Of a stretch of DNA of 64,000 bases, positions 42,529 to 55,508 are shown in pieces. The stretch is from contig JAAGOF010000300.1 in the NCBI GenBank assembly GCA_010645155.1, positions 1,175,043-1,239,042 on the forward strand. The letters are read 5' to 3'. Source of the DNA: Tigriopus japonicus (lineage: Eukaryota; Arthropoda; Copepoda; Harpacticoida; Harpacticidae). The position numbers and the translations under genes are program-made. The notes beneath the pieces were generated by a model, which worked only from the letters and a program-made list of their open reading frames with translations, was not told where the DNA came from and did not search any database. Position 1 is the stretch's first letter. The number at the start of each line of letters is the position of its first letter.

Positions 42529-42964
42529 CATAGAGGTCTATAGAGAGGTCATTCTCGTCATTTTGTCTACCTTGTTTATTGCTGAAACTGGCCAGAAGTT
42601 GCATGAAAAGGCAAATATTTCCGAAGAATATCGTAAGATACTTGCCCAAACAAGTAGAAGATCATAGTACAAATGGAAGTGCGCAAGACAAATCTTCAAT
42701 AATAAATCCCATAATTGTGAGATTTGATGCCTGTGAATTGACTATCATCTTCATTAAACACTTTGGCATAATTTGGGAGAAAAAGCAAAGCGTAGACAGA
42801 AGGCCACATGGCCAAATATTTTAATGTTTTTCAAAATTTTGCCTTTTACGAATACGTTTGTTTGGGCAAGTTTCAACTGGTCGCTGATTATAAACGGCCC
42901 TTGCTGCCCACAATGAAATTTCACAAACGGTCTGCTCCGGTATCTCCTCTCTAGGACATCTGTG
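42529..42964 (+). mobile_element. hAT-like non-autonomous element with 8-bp target duplication
   Basis: The 436-bp element is bounded by perfect GTTCAAGT direct repeats (42521-42528 and 42965-42972). Its ends are CATAGAGGTC on the left and, in reverse complement, CACAGATGTCC on the right. The 8-bp duplication and CA-type short ends are those of hAT transposons. Copies at 34950-35382 and 21940-22195 share the interior (CTGAAACTGGCCAGAAGTTG, AATACGTTTGTTTGGGCAAG). No transposase is encoded. Confidence 0.8.
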
Positions 42965-42972
42965 GTTCAAGT

Positions 42973-43724
42973 AACAAGATTTTTTGCCCACACTTGCCAT
43001 TGAAATAAGAATTGAGGAGACTTTGTTTTTTAGCGGTGTAAAGACTAGCAATTAACAAAGAAGCACGAGTTAATTCATGGATTGATTGATTGCCAGATGG
43101 AAACAAAAAAAATAACTTTTACGATCCTGGACATGTCAGCTCACTTTTCAGGATTACTTTGTTTCGAATGATCCTCTACTTTTATTCGCTTTTCCATGCG
43201 TTAACCTTGAATCTTTCCTTCTTGCAGTTCAAGGAGGCTATTATATCAACTACATGATATAAGAAGTGAAACTGGATAAAATTGTTCAACTTCTTGTCAA
43301 AATGCAACAACGCCTTCTTGTTCCTTCAACGAGAGTACAAACTCAACCTAGAATACTAACTAGAACACCCGAATATTTTGCAAAGTACAAAAAAAGTGTT
43401 GAAACTACAGAGTCAATCTCGAATCGATCCATCTGACGTAAAAAAGAGGGAAAACGAGCTTTAAACTAAAAGCAAGAGCGTGCTCGAATAAAACTTAATG
43501 ATCTATTCCAACACACGAAGCGTTTCGTGGAACGCACATTGCGCCTCACGAATCCAGTTAAGACGGGCTAATCTAACAAAGCAATCGCTTACATGAACAA
43601 ATTTCGCAAGTTTCTCCTCGTTAAGAGATTTACGATTTTCATTCCACCCAACGTGAGGGGGAAAAGTGTTTTTTATCGCCAAATCGTACCTCCTTGTTCA
43701 ACCAGGCTAGTTTGAACAATAAAG
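42973..43724. other. Intergenic, nothing recognised
   Basis: AT-rich sequence of about 750 bp without a coding frame of note. Confidence 0.45.
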
Positions 43725-44200
43725 TCTTCCTCTCCCCTATATCAGGCTCCTTCATTGTTCAATCTTTTGCCTATTAGTATTCGTCAGGAAAATGTAGGGC
43801 TGTCTAGGGGGAATGATATCATGAACTTTCAAATCATCCACAAATTCGGACCTCTTGATATTCTCCAAAATCTTTGCAGTACTGGAAGTCAGAAGAATGG
43901 GTCTGTAATTACTAGGGAGCGACTTATCTCCACCCTTCAAAATTGGAACACCATGATTACCCTGATCCAAGATGCAAAGGATCAAATAAGAGAAAACGGG
44001 GGCAAGAATCGGTGATCACTAATCAAAAATTGGGATGTCACACCATCAGGTCCAGGAGAATTCAAGAGCTTTATTAAACTCTACTTGATCTGTAAGTTCC
44101 AGGAATGGATTTGACCTCGAGAGGAAGATTGACTCTTGTTTCCCTTTGAGAAAAAATGAAGGCTCATTCGTCAGTCCTGAATAAATTTCAATGTATCTTG
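43725..44200 (-). pseudogene. Non-LTR retrotransposon fragment with internal inversion
   Basis: On the minus strand from about 44200 to 43815 the translation, with breaks, gives SRSNPFLELTDQVEF, LLNSPGPDGVTSQFLISDH, and then VPILKGGDKSLPSNYRPILL and TSSTAKILENI. These are the early reverse-transcriptase motifs of CR1/Jockey-type elements. Directly next to it, on the plus strand at 43725-43800, FNLLPISIRQENVG is the C-terminal motif seen at 3200 and 61450. The two parts of one element therefore face each other, as expected from twin-priming inversion during retroposition or from a later rearrangement. Confidence 0.75.
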
Positions 44201-44703
44201 GAGCGCACACGATGGTTGGATTATTGCAATATTCAATGTCCTCCGTCTTATCCTACATGACCTCTTTAAATTTTAATGAAATATGAGAAACAAGATGTGC
44301 CAATAATATGTAATGAATTTTAGTTAACTTAATTCTATTTTTGTCCCACGCCCAAATTTCAAAAATACCTCAAAAATGCACAGAGAGAGGGGAAAACGGA
44401 AAAGCTTTCACTCAATTTTTTTAAAATCCGGTCTCTACTCATAAATCGCTTTTGGAGGTTTTCAGGGCACGTATTCTGTTGAGGATGATTAGGTACGCTA
44501 TTGCATTGTTGGTAAATTGGATTAGTTACTCGTTCACGACTTGTGTCAGGAACCGCATTGGGTGTCCAAAAAGATCTTCCAATCGGCACAAGAGGGCCAA
44601 AATGACCTTTCTTCCGTTTGTGTTGTTGAACATTGAACTTGTTCCTCGGTTCGTTCCATTTGTCATTGCCTTCTGTGTCTTGGAACAGTATTACCCATTG
44701 GCT
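44201..44703. other. Intergenic, nothing recognised
   Basis: One 86-codon plus-strand frame (44452-44712) has no recognisable domain and lacks supporting signals. Confidence 0.35.
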
Positions 44704-45123
44704 CTAACGTAGTTCACCCTTCATTAAGCTTGGAACAAGAGCCAATGCCATTTTGGTGCGTTCCAAAAGGAAATCACGGAATGAGAAGAAGCCATTTGCT
44801 CGGGCAATGCCGGTGCTCAAGCTTACGGAAATGGTCTGTACTTCTGCAGTTCCCGCCCATCTGAGAACCACGAAAATCCTTCTCAACTCAATTAGACTGA
44901 TATCTGCAGAACAATCTATCTTCACTTGGGGTTGGTTCGGCTTGAAAACGAGGTATGTGTATGAACGTGGAGTACAAGCAACATGGTGCCGCTTGGTTGG
45001 TTCATAATAAGGCTCTGCAGGATTTATTTCACGAATCAGATCCATCGCACTCTGTTCCACTGAAGCAATCTTTTTACAGAAATGGACCATCAACCCTGGG
45101 AAATTTGATATTTCCAGTCCCAT
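44704..45123 (-). CDS. Hypothetical open frame of 139 codons
   Basis: An ATG-initiated frame begins MGLEISNFPGLMVHFCKKIA and ends PSLMKGELR. Composition is balanced, with regular codon choice and a slightly higher GC than the flanks, so it may be an exon. I recognise no family, signal peptide or membrane segment. There is no clear poly-A signal or splice context. It could equally be a chance frame or part of an old transposon. Confidence 0.25.
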   Translation of the reverse strand: MGLEISNFPGLMVHFCKKIASVEQSAMDLIREINPAEPYYEPTKRHHVACTPRSYTYLVFKPNQPQVKIDCSADISLIELRRIFVVLRWAGTAEVQTISVSLSTGIARANGFFSFRDFLLERTKMALALVPSLMKGELR

Positions 45124-45590
45124 GCGTGTGGCACCCGTTCAGAATCTGAAATTTCAATTCCTTTGACGTGATCAGAATATTGGTCACGGACCATTCTTCT
45201 TGAACATTCGCAAATGGAACTTATCGAAGGGTTCCACAATATGGTCGACAGTACCAAATTTGCCCTCTTGCCTATGTTTCTTGACGGGAAAAGGATTTCT
45301 TTTCAGTTTTCACTTGGGAAATGGAAAAGGGAACTCGGGCAAATTGGTAATGACCTCTTCAGGGCAATGAAATGAGTCCAGGTCACATAATATAAGGCTG
45401 AACTCGAGCTTAGATCAAGGCCAGATGGAACATGTATTTGTTGCACGACTTTGATCTTGGACCTGCATCTGAGGTCAAAGGCGAATCCAAACCAACCTAG
45501 TGTTATTTGAAATGGACGACAAATCCAAAATAATGTGATTCAGGTCAAAAACTTGGCTTTGTGCAAGCTTTGGAAGAATGGCCGTAAACA

Positions 45591-46232
45591 ATGGAGGAAA
45601 GATGGCAATTAAGTTTTCGTGTTGGGAAACTTGTTAAGTCCATTAGTTCGAATCGAAGCGATTTTTTTGGAAAAGTTAGAGAGTTTCGAATCGGAAACTT
45701 ATATTTTTGGTCCTTTATGTTGCTCCAAATAAGTGATTCCCTTCTCACTCAAAGTAAAGATAATGTTACTCTAACCAACATTCATTGGTTGGACCACGTT
45801 CATAGCTTTCAAATCCCCAAATGTCTCACGTTCCGTTCTATTTTCTTTCGTGATGGAACCAATCCAGAAAGCAAAGGCTTCAATCAACCAGCCAAGTTTT
45901 TATTCGATAACATAGTAGACTCTTGCTTAAACGTTACAACTTTTCGGCTCAAGATGTCCCATGTCTTTTTATCTTGTGGCATGAAAAGACAGAGGAAAAT
46001 CATAGAAAACGGTGAATGCGACAAGTTGAAGCGTTTCTATTGTTCACATCCATCCTCAAGGGAGTCCGCCTCATTCTTGTTATTTCTATCAGAGCAAGCA
46101 AGAAAGCGTCTTTCGTTAGGAACAGATGACTCAGACATCAATAAATCACGTTACCGGCCCAAGAGCTTCAACCTCATTCTTACAAAAAATGGTCCTCCTC
46201 GGCCTTTCTTGTCTAATTCAATTTTAAAGTGA
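45591..46232 (+). CDS. Hypothetical open frame of 213 codons
   Basis: This is the longest unexplained ATG-initiated frame of the right half, beginning MEERWQLSFRVGKL. A frame this long is uncommon by chance at this base composition. The product is basic and rather hydrophilic, with cysteines at residues about 112-165 and no recognisable motif. I cannot assign a function; a decayed transposon ORF is an alternative. Confidence 0.3.
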   Translation: MEERWQLSFRVGKLVKSISSNRSDFFGKVREFRIGNLYFWSFMLLQISDSLLTQSKDNVTLTNIHWLDHVHSFQIPKCLTFRSIFFRDGTNPESKGFNQPAKFLFDNIVDSCLNVTTFRLKMSHVFLSCGMKRQRKIIENGECDKLKRFYCSHPSSRESASFLLFLSEQARKRLSLGTDDSDINKSRYRPKSFNLILTKNGPPRPFLSNSILK

Positions 46233-49200
46233 TCACTTTTTTTCCTTGGTTGGCCTTTTGGTCAACCGTTCTGAGTTTCATAAATCATCACTTTTTTGGC
46301 TCAATGTGGTCACATTTTGACGGGAAATACAACCGTCTCCAAAGGAGTTTGGACGTCTAGAGGGGACTTTTCGTTTTGACCTTTACCTTTGAGGTATAAG
46401 TGAATTTGTTTTGACATATAGCTTTGAGGTAACCTTGTTGCCCCAAGAAAACTTGGCCATGACCATAATAAGGAAAAGAGATTTGGACTCCTCTTGGGAA
46501 ATTCCCCTTTGCTTCTTGGGTGACAAAGGACTTTCCAGGTGGGCCTGGATTTGATGTGTGGGCCTCGTCACTCTCAATTTTTGACTTCCAAGGCCAAGAA
46601 AAAGGATTAATGATGACATGGAAAATTGAACGGTAGAAAAGTACCTTCATTGCGTGACCGACGTTGATTGATGTCGGTTTTTACGACTTATTAAGATCGA
46701 CTCGGAACGATTTTCCTCATTCATGAGCGAATCAATACAGATAGCCTGTTTTCGTGCCCTCATTTCCATGCCTGGATCCATTTTAAGAGGCATACACTCC
46801 CACACTCTTTCATCTCCATCCCTTTCACCTTCTAACGTGAGGAAATGAGTCTTCCAGAGGTGGAGTCATCCATGGCGCCTCGTGGAACATGCAAATGAGG
46901 CTGACATTGACTGACTGATCTCTGGGTAAATAGTGGTCAATAGTGGTCCTGATTGGAAAAGGAATGATCGTTGCTGTGGATTCTAGTGGTGGTGTAACCT
47001 CATCGACGAGTTGATGTGTTTTTGGTGAAGGTCGCATTTGAGAGAAACGCATACTTTGGTCTCTTAATCTTCTCCATGTCTGATTAATTTCACGCAACTT
47101 CTCCCTTGTCAAGAAAGTTTTTTTGCATTGAACCCTTTTCTAGATTCCTGGACACCATAACTACGAATGCAAACCTTATCAGATATTTATGACCCTGTGC
47201 ACTTTCATGACCGCCTAAATGACCTCAGGAAGCATTTTGTGAGCTCTTTGAGGAATTGTTCAAACTCAACCGTTGTACAAGTTCAAATGAAAATTTCAAC
47301 CCCATTCAGATTTTAGGATAAGTTTTAGCGTTGCAAAGGTTCATGTGGTAAAGGAATTTGAGGTTTTTGTCAAAGCACGAAATTTACTTTCAAGCCAAAG
47401 GGAAGCAATTCAAGAATGGTTCAATGGTTCAAGATTCATAACACTTTGAATACCATAGCTGTGTGATTCCAACAACATAATATACAAGACACCATTCTGG
47501 TCGTTGACTTTGAAAAGCATGACTTGCCATGTTTTTCCTGGTTCTTGGACCCTCTTGGCGATAAAATCCCTGGAGATGGGAAGTCAACTTCTTCAACCTG
47601 GAGACTGGATTTGACCTCGAGCAGAAGATTGCCTCTTGTTTACTCCCCTTTGAGAAGAACATGAAGGCTCATTCGTCAGTCCTGAATAAATTTCAATGCA
47701 TCTTTGAGCTCACATCATGGTTGAAGCCACTGAACTCAACTAGCATAACATGCACTCTGGCCCTTATGGTTGATGTGGTTCTTTTTATGTACCAAAGGCT
47801 ATTTACCATACATGATCTGATATGGTCTATATGGCCTTGCAGAGTTCCGAATGCGTGTTCCAAGCTTCACTTTCTGTTCAGATGGTCAAGGGTTTTTCTC
47901 TACCTCAGGGCAATTCCTTCAGGTATTCCATGTCTCAATTTGGAGTTGACGTGCTTGAAGGCATTCTTATTCACTCGAACGCAACCTTAGCACATTTGCT
48001 ATGGGTGTTTTCTATGGAAACAAATCTAGGTGCCGAAAATAGAGCCAGAGGTAATCTATTCACATTGACTCTTGCAACGTCTTTGGAAAGCTTGAAGTCT
48101 AATGTATTGTGCCAAATGCAATTGATGTGGTACTGCATAAATTTTGATGGCAAATTGGTTTTAACCCACCACGTGGTGCACAAAATATTCCAAGATTGGA
48201 ATGACATCTCCAAGGGAGAATATCTTTTCTGCTCTGGCTAAACTCGTTCAAAGAAAATGGGGTGTGGAAAAGTGAGTAGAAGAGGTTTTTGCCTTTTCCT
48301 CATAAACCTTTGCACAAGACCCTTCTCTCTGGGAACTAGCTATCTGGTTCCACGTTTTTATCCCTCTTCTTCAACAAATTCCATGGAAGTCACTTTTTAC
48401 TTGTCTATTTAGTATCTATATGAACTTGTTATTATAACTTGAGCTTAATAGCTTGTCTGACCCAAGAAGTTGAGTTCTTTTCATACCTTGATTGCTCACA
48501 AAGTCTTGGGTTTCTCGGAACAAACACCAAACTCACAGAATCTTTCCAAAACAAAGATCATGGAGGTCAAGTGCTGAGTGAGGTGTTCACGTTGGCAAAC
48601 TTCTCCAAACACTGTTCCAATTCCACTCAAACTGATCCCTTGGTGTCCTTCCTTCGTGAGCAACTACTCTCTTCTGCTTGTTCTTCGCTTCTCCCCTCGT
48701 TTACTGCACGGAATCATTCCAAAGAAAGGAAGAGAGTTTTCGGCTCTTCTCTCTAGACCGCCCTCTGCGTGATTGAACCGGTTTTCGGACGGGAAGAGAA
48801 AAAGTAAACACAACGTGCTCAACCAGATAGATACTAAAGGTGTAGATCTTATTTTAGTTTTTCCATACCATATTCAAAGCCACCAGTTTAAATGGACCGT
48901 TTTGCGTCTGTTTCTTTAATGCTTTATCCGAATGATCATACACATTATGTACCTTTCAAAGGAAATGTTGCCAAAGGAATGTTCTCTTGCAAACTTGCGC
49001 CTCAGCCAATATCGCCTGTTATGATTAAAAAAGTTTTCAAAGTCATAATTTTTGCTTCAAGTTCAGTCAAGGCTTTTGTACACTTGCTACTCTTAAGCAA
49101 AAAGCCTTCCATCTTAGTTCAAAATTTAATTCATTTTTAGTTGAAATTTGTTAGGAAATGTTGATGAGTAACTCGAAATTATCATCATTATAAAATGGAA

Positions 49201-51900
49201 AATATCCCAAGCCTTTTTGTGTCTTCATGTCTTTGATTTTCTGGACACTGTCCCACAGTTCCAAGGTTGTCCCCTCCCTTGTCAAAGGATCCAAAGAAAG
49301 AATCGACCACGACGAAAACAAATAATTCATCGAAGGCCAACCTTGAGCGAGAAGAACCCTCGTGGCGTGTACGATCCACCTTTCCAAGACAATGCACCAA
49401 AAGTGCCAAGATTTGTCTGCTTGATTAAGACCCAAGCAACCAAGCAAGTCCATTAAGGAAGAAGCCAAAGCGGGAAGCGCTTCGAAAACAGCAAAGATTT
49501 GCACCTGGCACCTCAACTGAAATAGGGCAAAAACAACCCCTGTTTACGGACCTATTTTCAACAACACGACATTTTTCACTCCTCTTGATCGAGTTGTACA
49601 TTTTATAGGGGCTTTTGCAAATAATTTGGATGGTTTTTCAATCAATAAAAATTTTATTGCGTTATCTTCTTGTCATAAGTTGATGAACATTTAAAAAAAC
49701 TTGGATCTTGTGTTTTGGCATTCGAAATTTAAAGTCTTAGGTCAAATGGAAGCTAAAAGACTAGTTAAAGCCAAAGATATTTAGTGGCAAGATTTTTTGA
49801 AATACTGAGAGTTCAGCGGGAAATTTGTAAGGCTAACCATGAAGGGCTTCTTTGGATGTTGAATAATGATTTTGTTTTGGGGTATAACACTCCTTTTTAA
49901 ATCAATGCTTAAAAACCGGAAATTTTCGTTTTGACTTTCTCTTTTCATCATTTACCTCCTCTCAATGTTTAAAGATGAGCCAACTGAGCCTTATCCTCTT
50001 AACTCCTTAAGTCGTTTCGCTTCTTTGATTATCTGTCTTAATACTCTTCCAATTTCAAATGCAGTCGAAATCCATAGACTTGAAAGCGTTCTCAATCAGA
50101 TTTATGAGCTCTGCAATGCGTGAAATCCCCTTCCCCGCATCCTAAATTTTAACCTATTCTTTCAAATGACGAATGTAAATCAAAACGAAGTTTACTTACT
50201 CACTTGGGAGGCTTAATCCTTCATTAGGCTAAATTAAACGATCTTATTCCATTCTAGAACCTAAAAAGGTAGTTTTTGGTTCGACTGGCAAAAGGAATGA
50301 CGAGCTAGCGAAAACTATTTTAGTTATTTTTGGGCGAACAACTTTTCCCCGTTCTCTTGGGGCATCTTGTCTCTCAAAGGGATAAGAAGTGATGGCTCCA
50401 AAAGGATCCAAATTTGATTTGAAAGAGTCTCTTTGAGCACTTTTGAGACGGAGTGAGGCGAAAAACATTCGGCGAAAAATGACAACAAAAGGCTCCTTCC
50501 TTCGCCATAATCCTCTCACTTTGACAAATGAAGGCCTTGGCTGTATCCCAAAGTCTCTGCAGTACGCAAGTGCCAATTTAAAGGTCCGTGTAAAGGCCGA
50601 TCATTTCTGAACGAAACCGATCTAGACTCCTAGTCACAAATTGAGTTTCCTGGTTCTTGAGGTTGTTTTCGTTGCCTTTTCGATTGGCAAAACTTCGGTT
50701 AAGCGGACATAGGACATTCATTTCCCCCTCAAGTTCAAGGGTGGGCACCAACTAATACTTTTCTTCCATTTAATAATGAAGATTTCTTGCTGCAAGAGGT
50801 TGCAACGAATGTAGTAAGTGAATGGAATATGTTCGTACATGAAGGTACCCCCATTGGATTTTGGAACACTGAAGGTCTTCCCTGTGGACAAGCCTTTGTA
50901 CTGAGCTCGGCTTGAAAGAAGAAGCAGAAAAAGTTTTTCCTGTTTTGACACGAAGATAGACAACCATTGTCATTGAAAGAAAAACTTTTAACCTGAGGGG
51001 CATAGCACAAACTGGAATTAATTTCCCGAGCCTTTCTTGCTGTGGATCACTTAAGCACTGAAGCGTCCGATGATTCTAATCCCATCTATGTGCCAAGTTC
51101 TCGCTCACTTCCAGAGTCCTAAGAACCAGTTAGTGACAAAGCCACTTCTTATGCAAAACCCGTTCCAAAGCGTCCATTGTGATTGCTTTAGACTGAGGGA
51201 ACCGGTGGCAACGGAAAAAGAGGCTTGAAAATATCTTTTTAATGAGGGGATGAATTTGGATCGGTTTTGTCTCGAGAAGCGTCATTAGTAGGTACAGGCA
51301 CTCTACTTTACTTCGTATGTGAGAGATAATCAACTGGATAAGTTGGAATATTCCTAAAAGAACATATTGGAGTTTGCCAGCTAACAATATTATTTGGTAC
51401 AAGGCATTTTTTTGAATGCCGTATATGCAATGTTTGGAGAAATTTTGCAACTTTTTGAGAATTGTCAGATGCTTTTTGGAATTTTCTAAAACTTGCAATT
51501 TCTTGATTAGGGTGATGCATATTTCTGATTATTTAGTTATTTCATTGTTGTTGTTAAAAAAAACTTTATTCAAGGGCTGCTCTGCAACTTTGATATTTGT
51601 TTAACAACGGCTTTTGATATTTTGGCCATTTTTGGGCATGATCGTTTGGAAGCTTAAACACAAATTATTTCCATTTTGAGAGCAAGTTATTAATCTGGCA
51701 CATATCTTCCACATTTGATTGCTTTACTTACAAACTTGCATGCAATAATCACAGACAGTATTGAGAGCTTTTTTGAAAATTTGTATCCTGTACAAAACCT
51801 TAACCACATAGATCTTTCGCCTTTTGTTCCTAAATATTCAATAGTTTTCCGTCTGCCAATTTGTCGAAACAGCTCACCAAAAATGTGGAAGTCAAGTTAT
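46233..51900. other. Intergenic, no convincing gene; one retroelement fragment
   Basis: At 47590-47710 the minus strand reads FFSKGSKQEAIFCSRSNPVS, like the non-LTR fragment at 44100-44190 (FSKGKQESIFLSRSNPF). Frames of 95-139 codons at 46825-47112, 47822-48241, 49151-49516 and 50244-50576 lack recognisable domains, and most lack an ATG start. No further complete mobile element was found by eye. Confidence 0.4.
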
Positions 51901-53199
51901 TAGCCTACATTTTAACGCGTATAATATTTGTTTTAGAGTATTCCAAAATCAAGTAAAACTAACGTTTGTCGAGTATAAATTTGCCCCTGCTGTTGGACTT
52001 CAAGCAATTCAGCTAGGGCAATTATAAACCTAAAGCCCGCTAATCTGACGTGGTTTTTGTACACTCTAGAATAAATCTTACATGCGTTAACATGCGAACC
52101 ATTGTCAATAAAAGAGACCTTTTGGTCCGAATGAATACTTTGAGTACATTATTGCATGTATTTGATGTTATCAACGAAGGATCGATGGTATCGGGAACAT
52201 TCTGTTGGAGCAACCTTCACGTTCAATATCCTTATCAATACATCATTAACCATGTCGAGGGGATTGCATGCTCGTACTGCCATTTGGTAACTTTGTCAGG
52301 CAATGGATTACAATGTTTTGATGAGTTCATAAGCATATTGAAAGGATCAAATGACCATGTTCTCCGTTTTTTTCAGAAACAGATCCACCAATAACGACCA
52401 AATCAAAATAAGGGTCATTGCTTACATTCCCAAAGTTAATGGCATGGCATGAACATGAGTTAAGAGCAAGACCATAAAAATTGGAAAGCCTTTCGTAGAA
52501 CAGCGAGACACTGTGATTGAAACAACATTCTCCGTTGTTTAAGGCACTTTTTCAGTGAACTGTGTCGTGTTGATCATATGACATGTGTAAAAAAAAGTTT
52601 TGAGGAACTAATTGCATTGATCTACAGTATACTCGCATGTACGAGTTTTTTTTATGCTTTCATGTGAACAGACGGAAACGAGAGATGCACTTCCTTCTGA
52701 ACTCTTAGCCAGTTTACCGGGTGTTTCAAAAGAAGCAGAACACCAATTACGTCGTCTATAACTTGTGATTGAAACCATGTATGAATTGGATATAATTGGC
52801 CAATCATTTGGTTCAAGGAATTAGAAATTGCAATTTTAACCAAGTTGAATATTTAAGCGACGATGATTTCTCTCATGAAGAGTCATTTCTGAAAACAGAA
52901 GGCTTGTGACTTCGACTTTCTCCTACCTTCCGAATTTTGGCTAATGCCGAAAATAAGGCGACAATAAGGGAACAAAACACTATTTTTCCTTAAGAATTGT
53001 TATCTGCAAAATCTTTGAGACCTTCAAACATTTTTTGTGAGATCAACCATTTCCAAGTTATGGACATGGTTTCATTTTCCATTTCTTATGAATCACTCGG
53101 TAGATGTTCTTTTTCTCTCTTACCACTGGATACGATCATGATAAAATTCTTTCAGTTTCATTGTTGACATGCGCACCTGAGAGTGTAAAAAATGATGGA
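51901..53199. other. Intergenic with a MITE end near 52.05-52.11 kb
   Basis: TTGTACACTCTAGAATAAAT followed by CATGCGTTAACATGCG resembles the right end of the MITE at 53334-53530. No gene is seen. Confidence 0.4.
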
Positions 53200-53900
53200 C
53201 CCAAAACTTAGATCATTTATTAATCACTAGATAGCGTGCAAGCTTTAGTCAGACTGATTTGGCAAGCAGGGCGGAATGCGCTGAATTTATGAGGAAAATG
53301 TCGCCCTCACAATTGTTGAGCGGACACGACATAGGCCGCATGCTAACGCACCTAATTTGATAGCGATAGCACAATAAAATAAAGTCATATTAACCGGCCT
53401 TGAGTATATACTCGCGACAACTCCTGTGTTTGAAATGCAGCAGTTGGGGAAAGTATATACTCGACGAATGCTAATTCGACTTGATTTTGGTATACTCTCG
53501 CTTTTGAACTAAGTGTGTTAACATGCGGCCTACCGTTGTACAACCATTTTGTTTGAGGTTGCGAGTCCATTTTTCGTTTGGCTCCACAAAACATTACAGC
53601 ACCCTGGGTTTGACATCTCAATATGTATTAGATTAACCTAACATACATAATGCAAATGCTTAAATTTGTGTTCTTCCTTCAAGTGACTTATTCAACAATG
53701 TCTTGGCAAAAAAGTTATAAAGTTCCTAGGTGTAGTATCCAAATCCAAGGCATGGTCACCTAGTGACATCTTTGGTTCTTTCAAGAAAGTGACCACAAGC
53801 AATAACAAATATGACCCAAAAACATTACTCAATTCCACATTTGATTCATCAATTGCATGGTTGACATTTGCCTGGTCACACATTTCAAATGTTCCTGCAG
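53200..53900. repeat. Dispersed repeat, inverted relative to 32985-33430, with MITE inside
   Basis: The blocks at 53210-53330 and 53630-53890 match the reverse complement of the repeat at 32985-33430, and a 197-bp MITE lies between them. The arrangement suggests an older element into which the MITE inserted. Confidence 0.55.
53334..53530. mobile_element. 197-bp MITE with GGCCGCATG termini and TA duplication
   Basis: The left end GGCCGCATGCTAACGCACCT and the right end in reverse complement GGCCGCATGTTAACACACTT match at 16 of 20 positions. TA lies on both sides, so a TA target duplication is likely. The interior has GAGTATATACTCG palindromes twice. A longer relative sits in the intron of MIF paralogue 1. 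Confidence 0.75.
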
Positions 53901-55508
53901 TTTTGTCCGCTCAACAGTTGGTGACCGTAGACACATTTTTAGGCTTACACTCCCTCTAGTATTAATAGAACTCAATGACCCAAAACTTTCATGTCACATT
54001 GTATGATTTCCAGATCAAGGAACATTAACAAGGTAGGAAGAGCAAAGGCAAAAATTCTGATTTGAAGGAAATAGTCATGAAACCAGACTTGACGATTGTT
54101 GCAAAAAGCATGTAAATGAAAGCTGCTAGATATGGATATCAGGATTTTTTTCAGAATTGAGATTAATTAACAGAGTAAAAACGCATGCAAAATCCAAACA
54201 ATAAATATTCCGACCATGCACGTCAAATCTTTATCATGATAGAGTTAAAGTTTAAGCTTCCGTGTATTCGTTGGTTGGAAATTATGGATATACTGAGGAA
54301 ACTCTAATTTCCAGATGTCCTTTAAATAGATGAAGAAGTTAAGCAACTTTTTATCACCCAAATCATTATTTTGAAAGTTTGAATTTTGAACCATGATTTT
54401 GAAGAGTATGAAAGCCTGCAGTACCCGTAGATACTTTCACTAACAAAATTGAATGTCTACAATCTTTTGTCACGAACGATTTAACTCCGATATCAAATTT
54501 TCCCAAAAGAAATGACGTTACGAGATACTGTTTCTAGTCAGAAAAGAGTGCAGTACACCATGGTAAGTTCATTATTCATCCTTGATTCATCACAACTTAG
54601 CCAACTTTCTGTTTGTCTGCTTTTCCGATACTTAATTTGTCTTCGCTTAGAATAACTCTTAACTAGTAGTAGATCAACTTTATTCATTTCAGTCACTTGG
54701 ATCAATAACAAGCTTTGGCAAACAAACTTTGTAGGAAATTGGATTTCCGTCTCAGATCTTGAAGTTGGAGACGATTGCAGGTTTTTCTTCTCTCCATTTC
54801 TCTTCGGAATTAGTTCGGCTCTCCTCTATCTTTAATTTCCTTGGCTGTCCTTTTCTTTTTGCATTTTCGAGATTGATGAAAAGTTCCCCTTTCCTTCCCG
54901 CGTTTCCCAGTGAGGAACAGGAACCATAATACTTCGTCTTTCTAAGGAGAAAGCACTGGCTTATTTTGTCTTGAAAAAGCCTCATGTCCCGATCTCGTGG
55001 GAACACTTTTCATGAAGAGGGACAAGAAACCCTGAAGTAATTAGCGATGAATGTGGCAACCATTTCTTGCACTCTTGCACATTTTTGGGAAAAAACAAGT
55101 TCAATTAAGGAATCTTCTATGCATTTGAAGTATATGGGGTTCGTCGGTGATCCTCAAGAATTTTTGCCGCGCTGGAACCGGATAATAGAGTTCTAATGAG
55201 ATTACTAGTACCCCTTGATCCATTCATTGTCAATAGGGAAGCTGATTGGTTCCCTTCGACCATTATTGGATTTAGAAGGAGATCTCTTCCTCAATCTTCG
55301 ATAGATCTGGCGACGTTTTGTTGGTTAAAATGGTGGTTTTCATCCCGCACATTTTGCTGACCAATTGTTGGAACAAGGCCAATCCAGCCTATCGTCCAAG
55401 AGTTAATGGCTCATGACGAGGTCACTTGGAACACATTAGGAGAACGATGAACGAAAAAGAAGGTTTCCATAGAATGCAGTAATCTCAAGACTATCGTGTT
55501 TCCTTTCA
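53901..55508. other. Intergenic, no gene recognised
   Basis: A minus-strand frame at 54752-55006 (LENAKRKGQPRKLKIEE, lysine-rich) and a short plus-strand frame at 55210-55362 (VPLDPFIVNREADWF) were noted but match no family I know. Confidence 0.4.
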
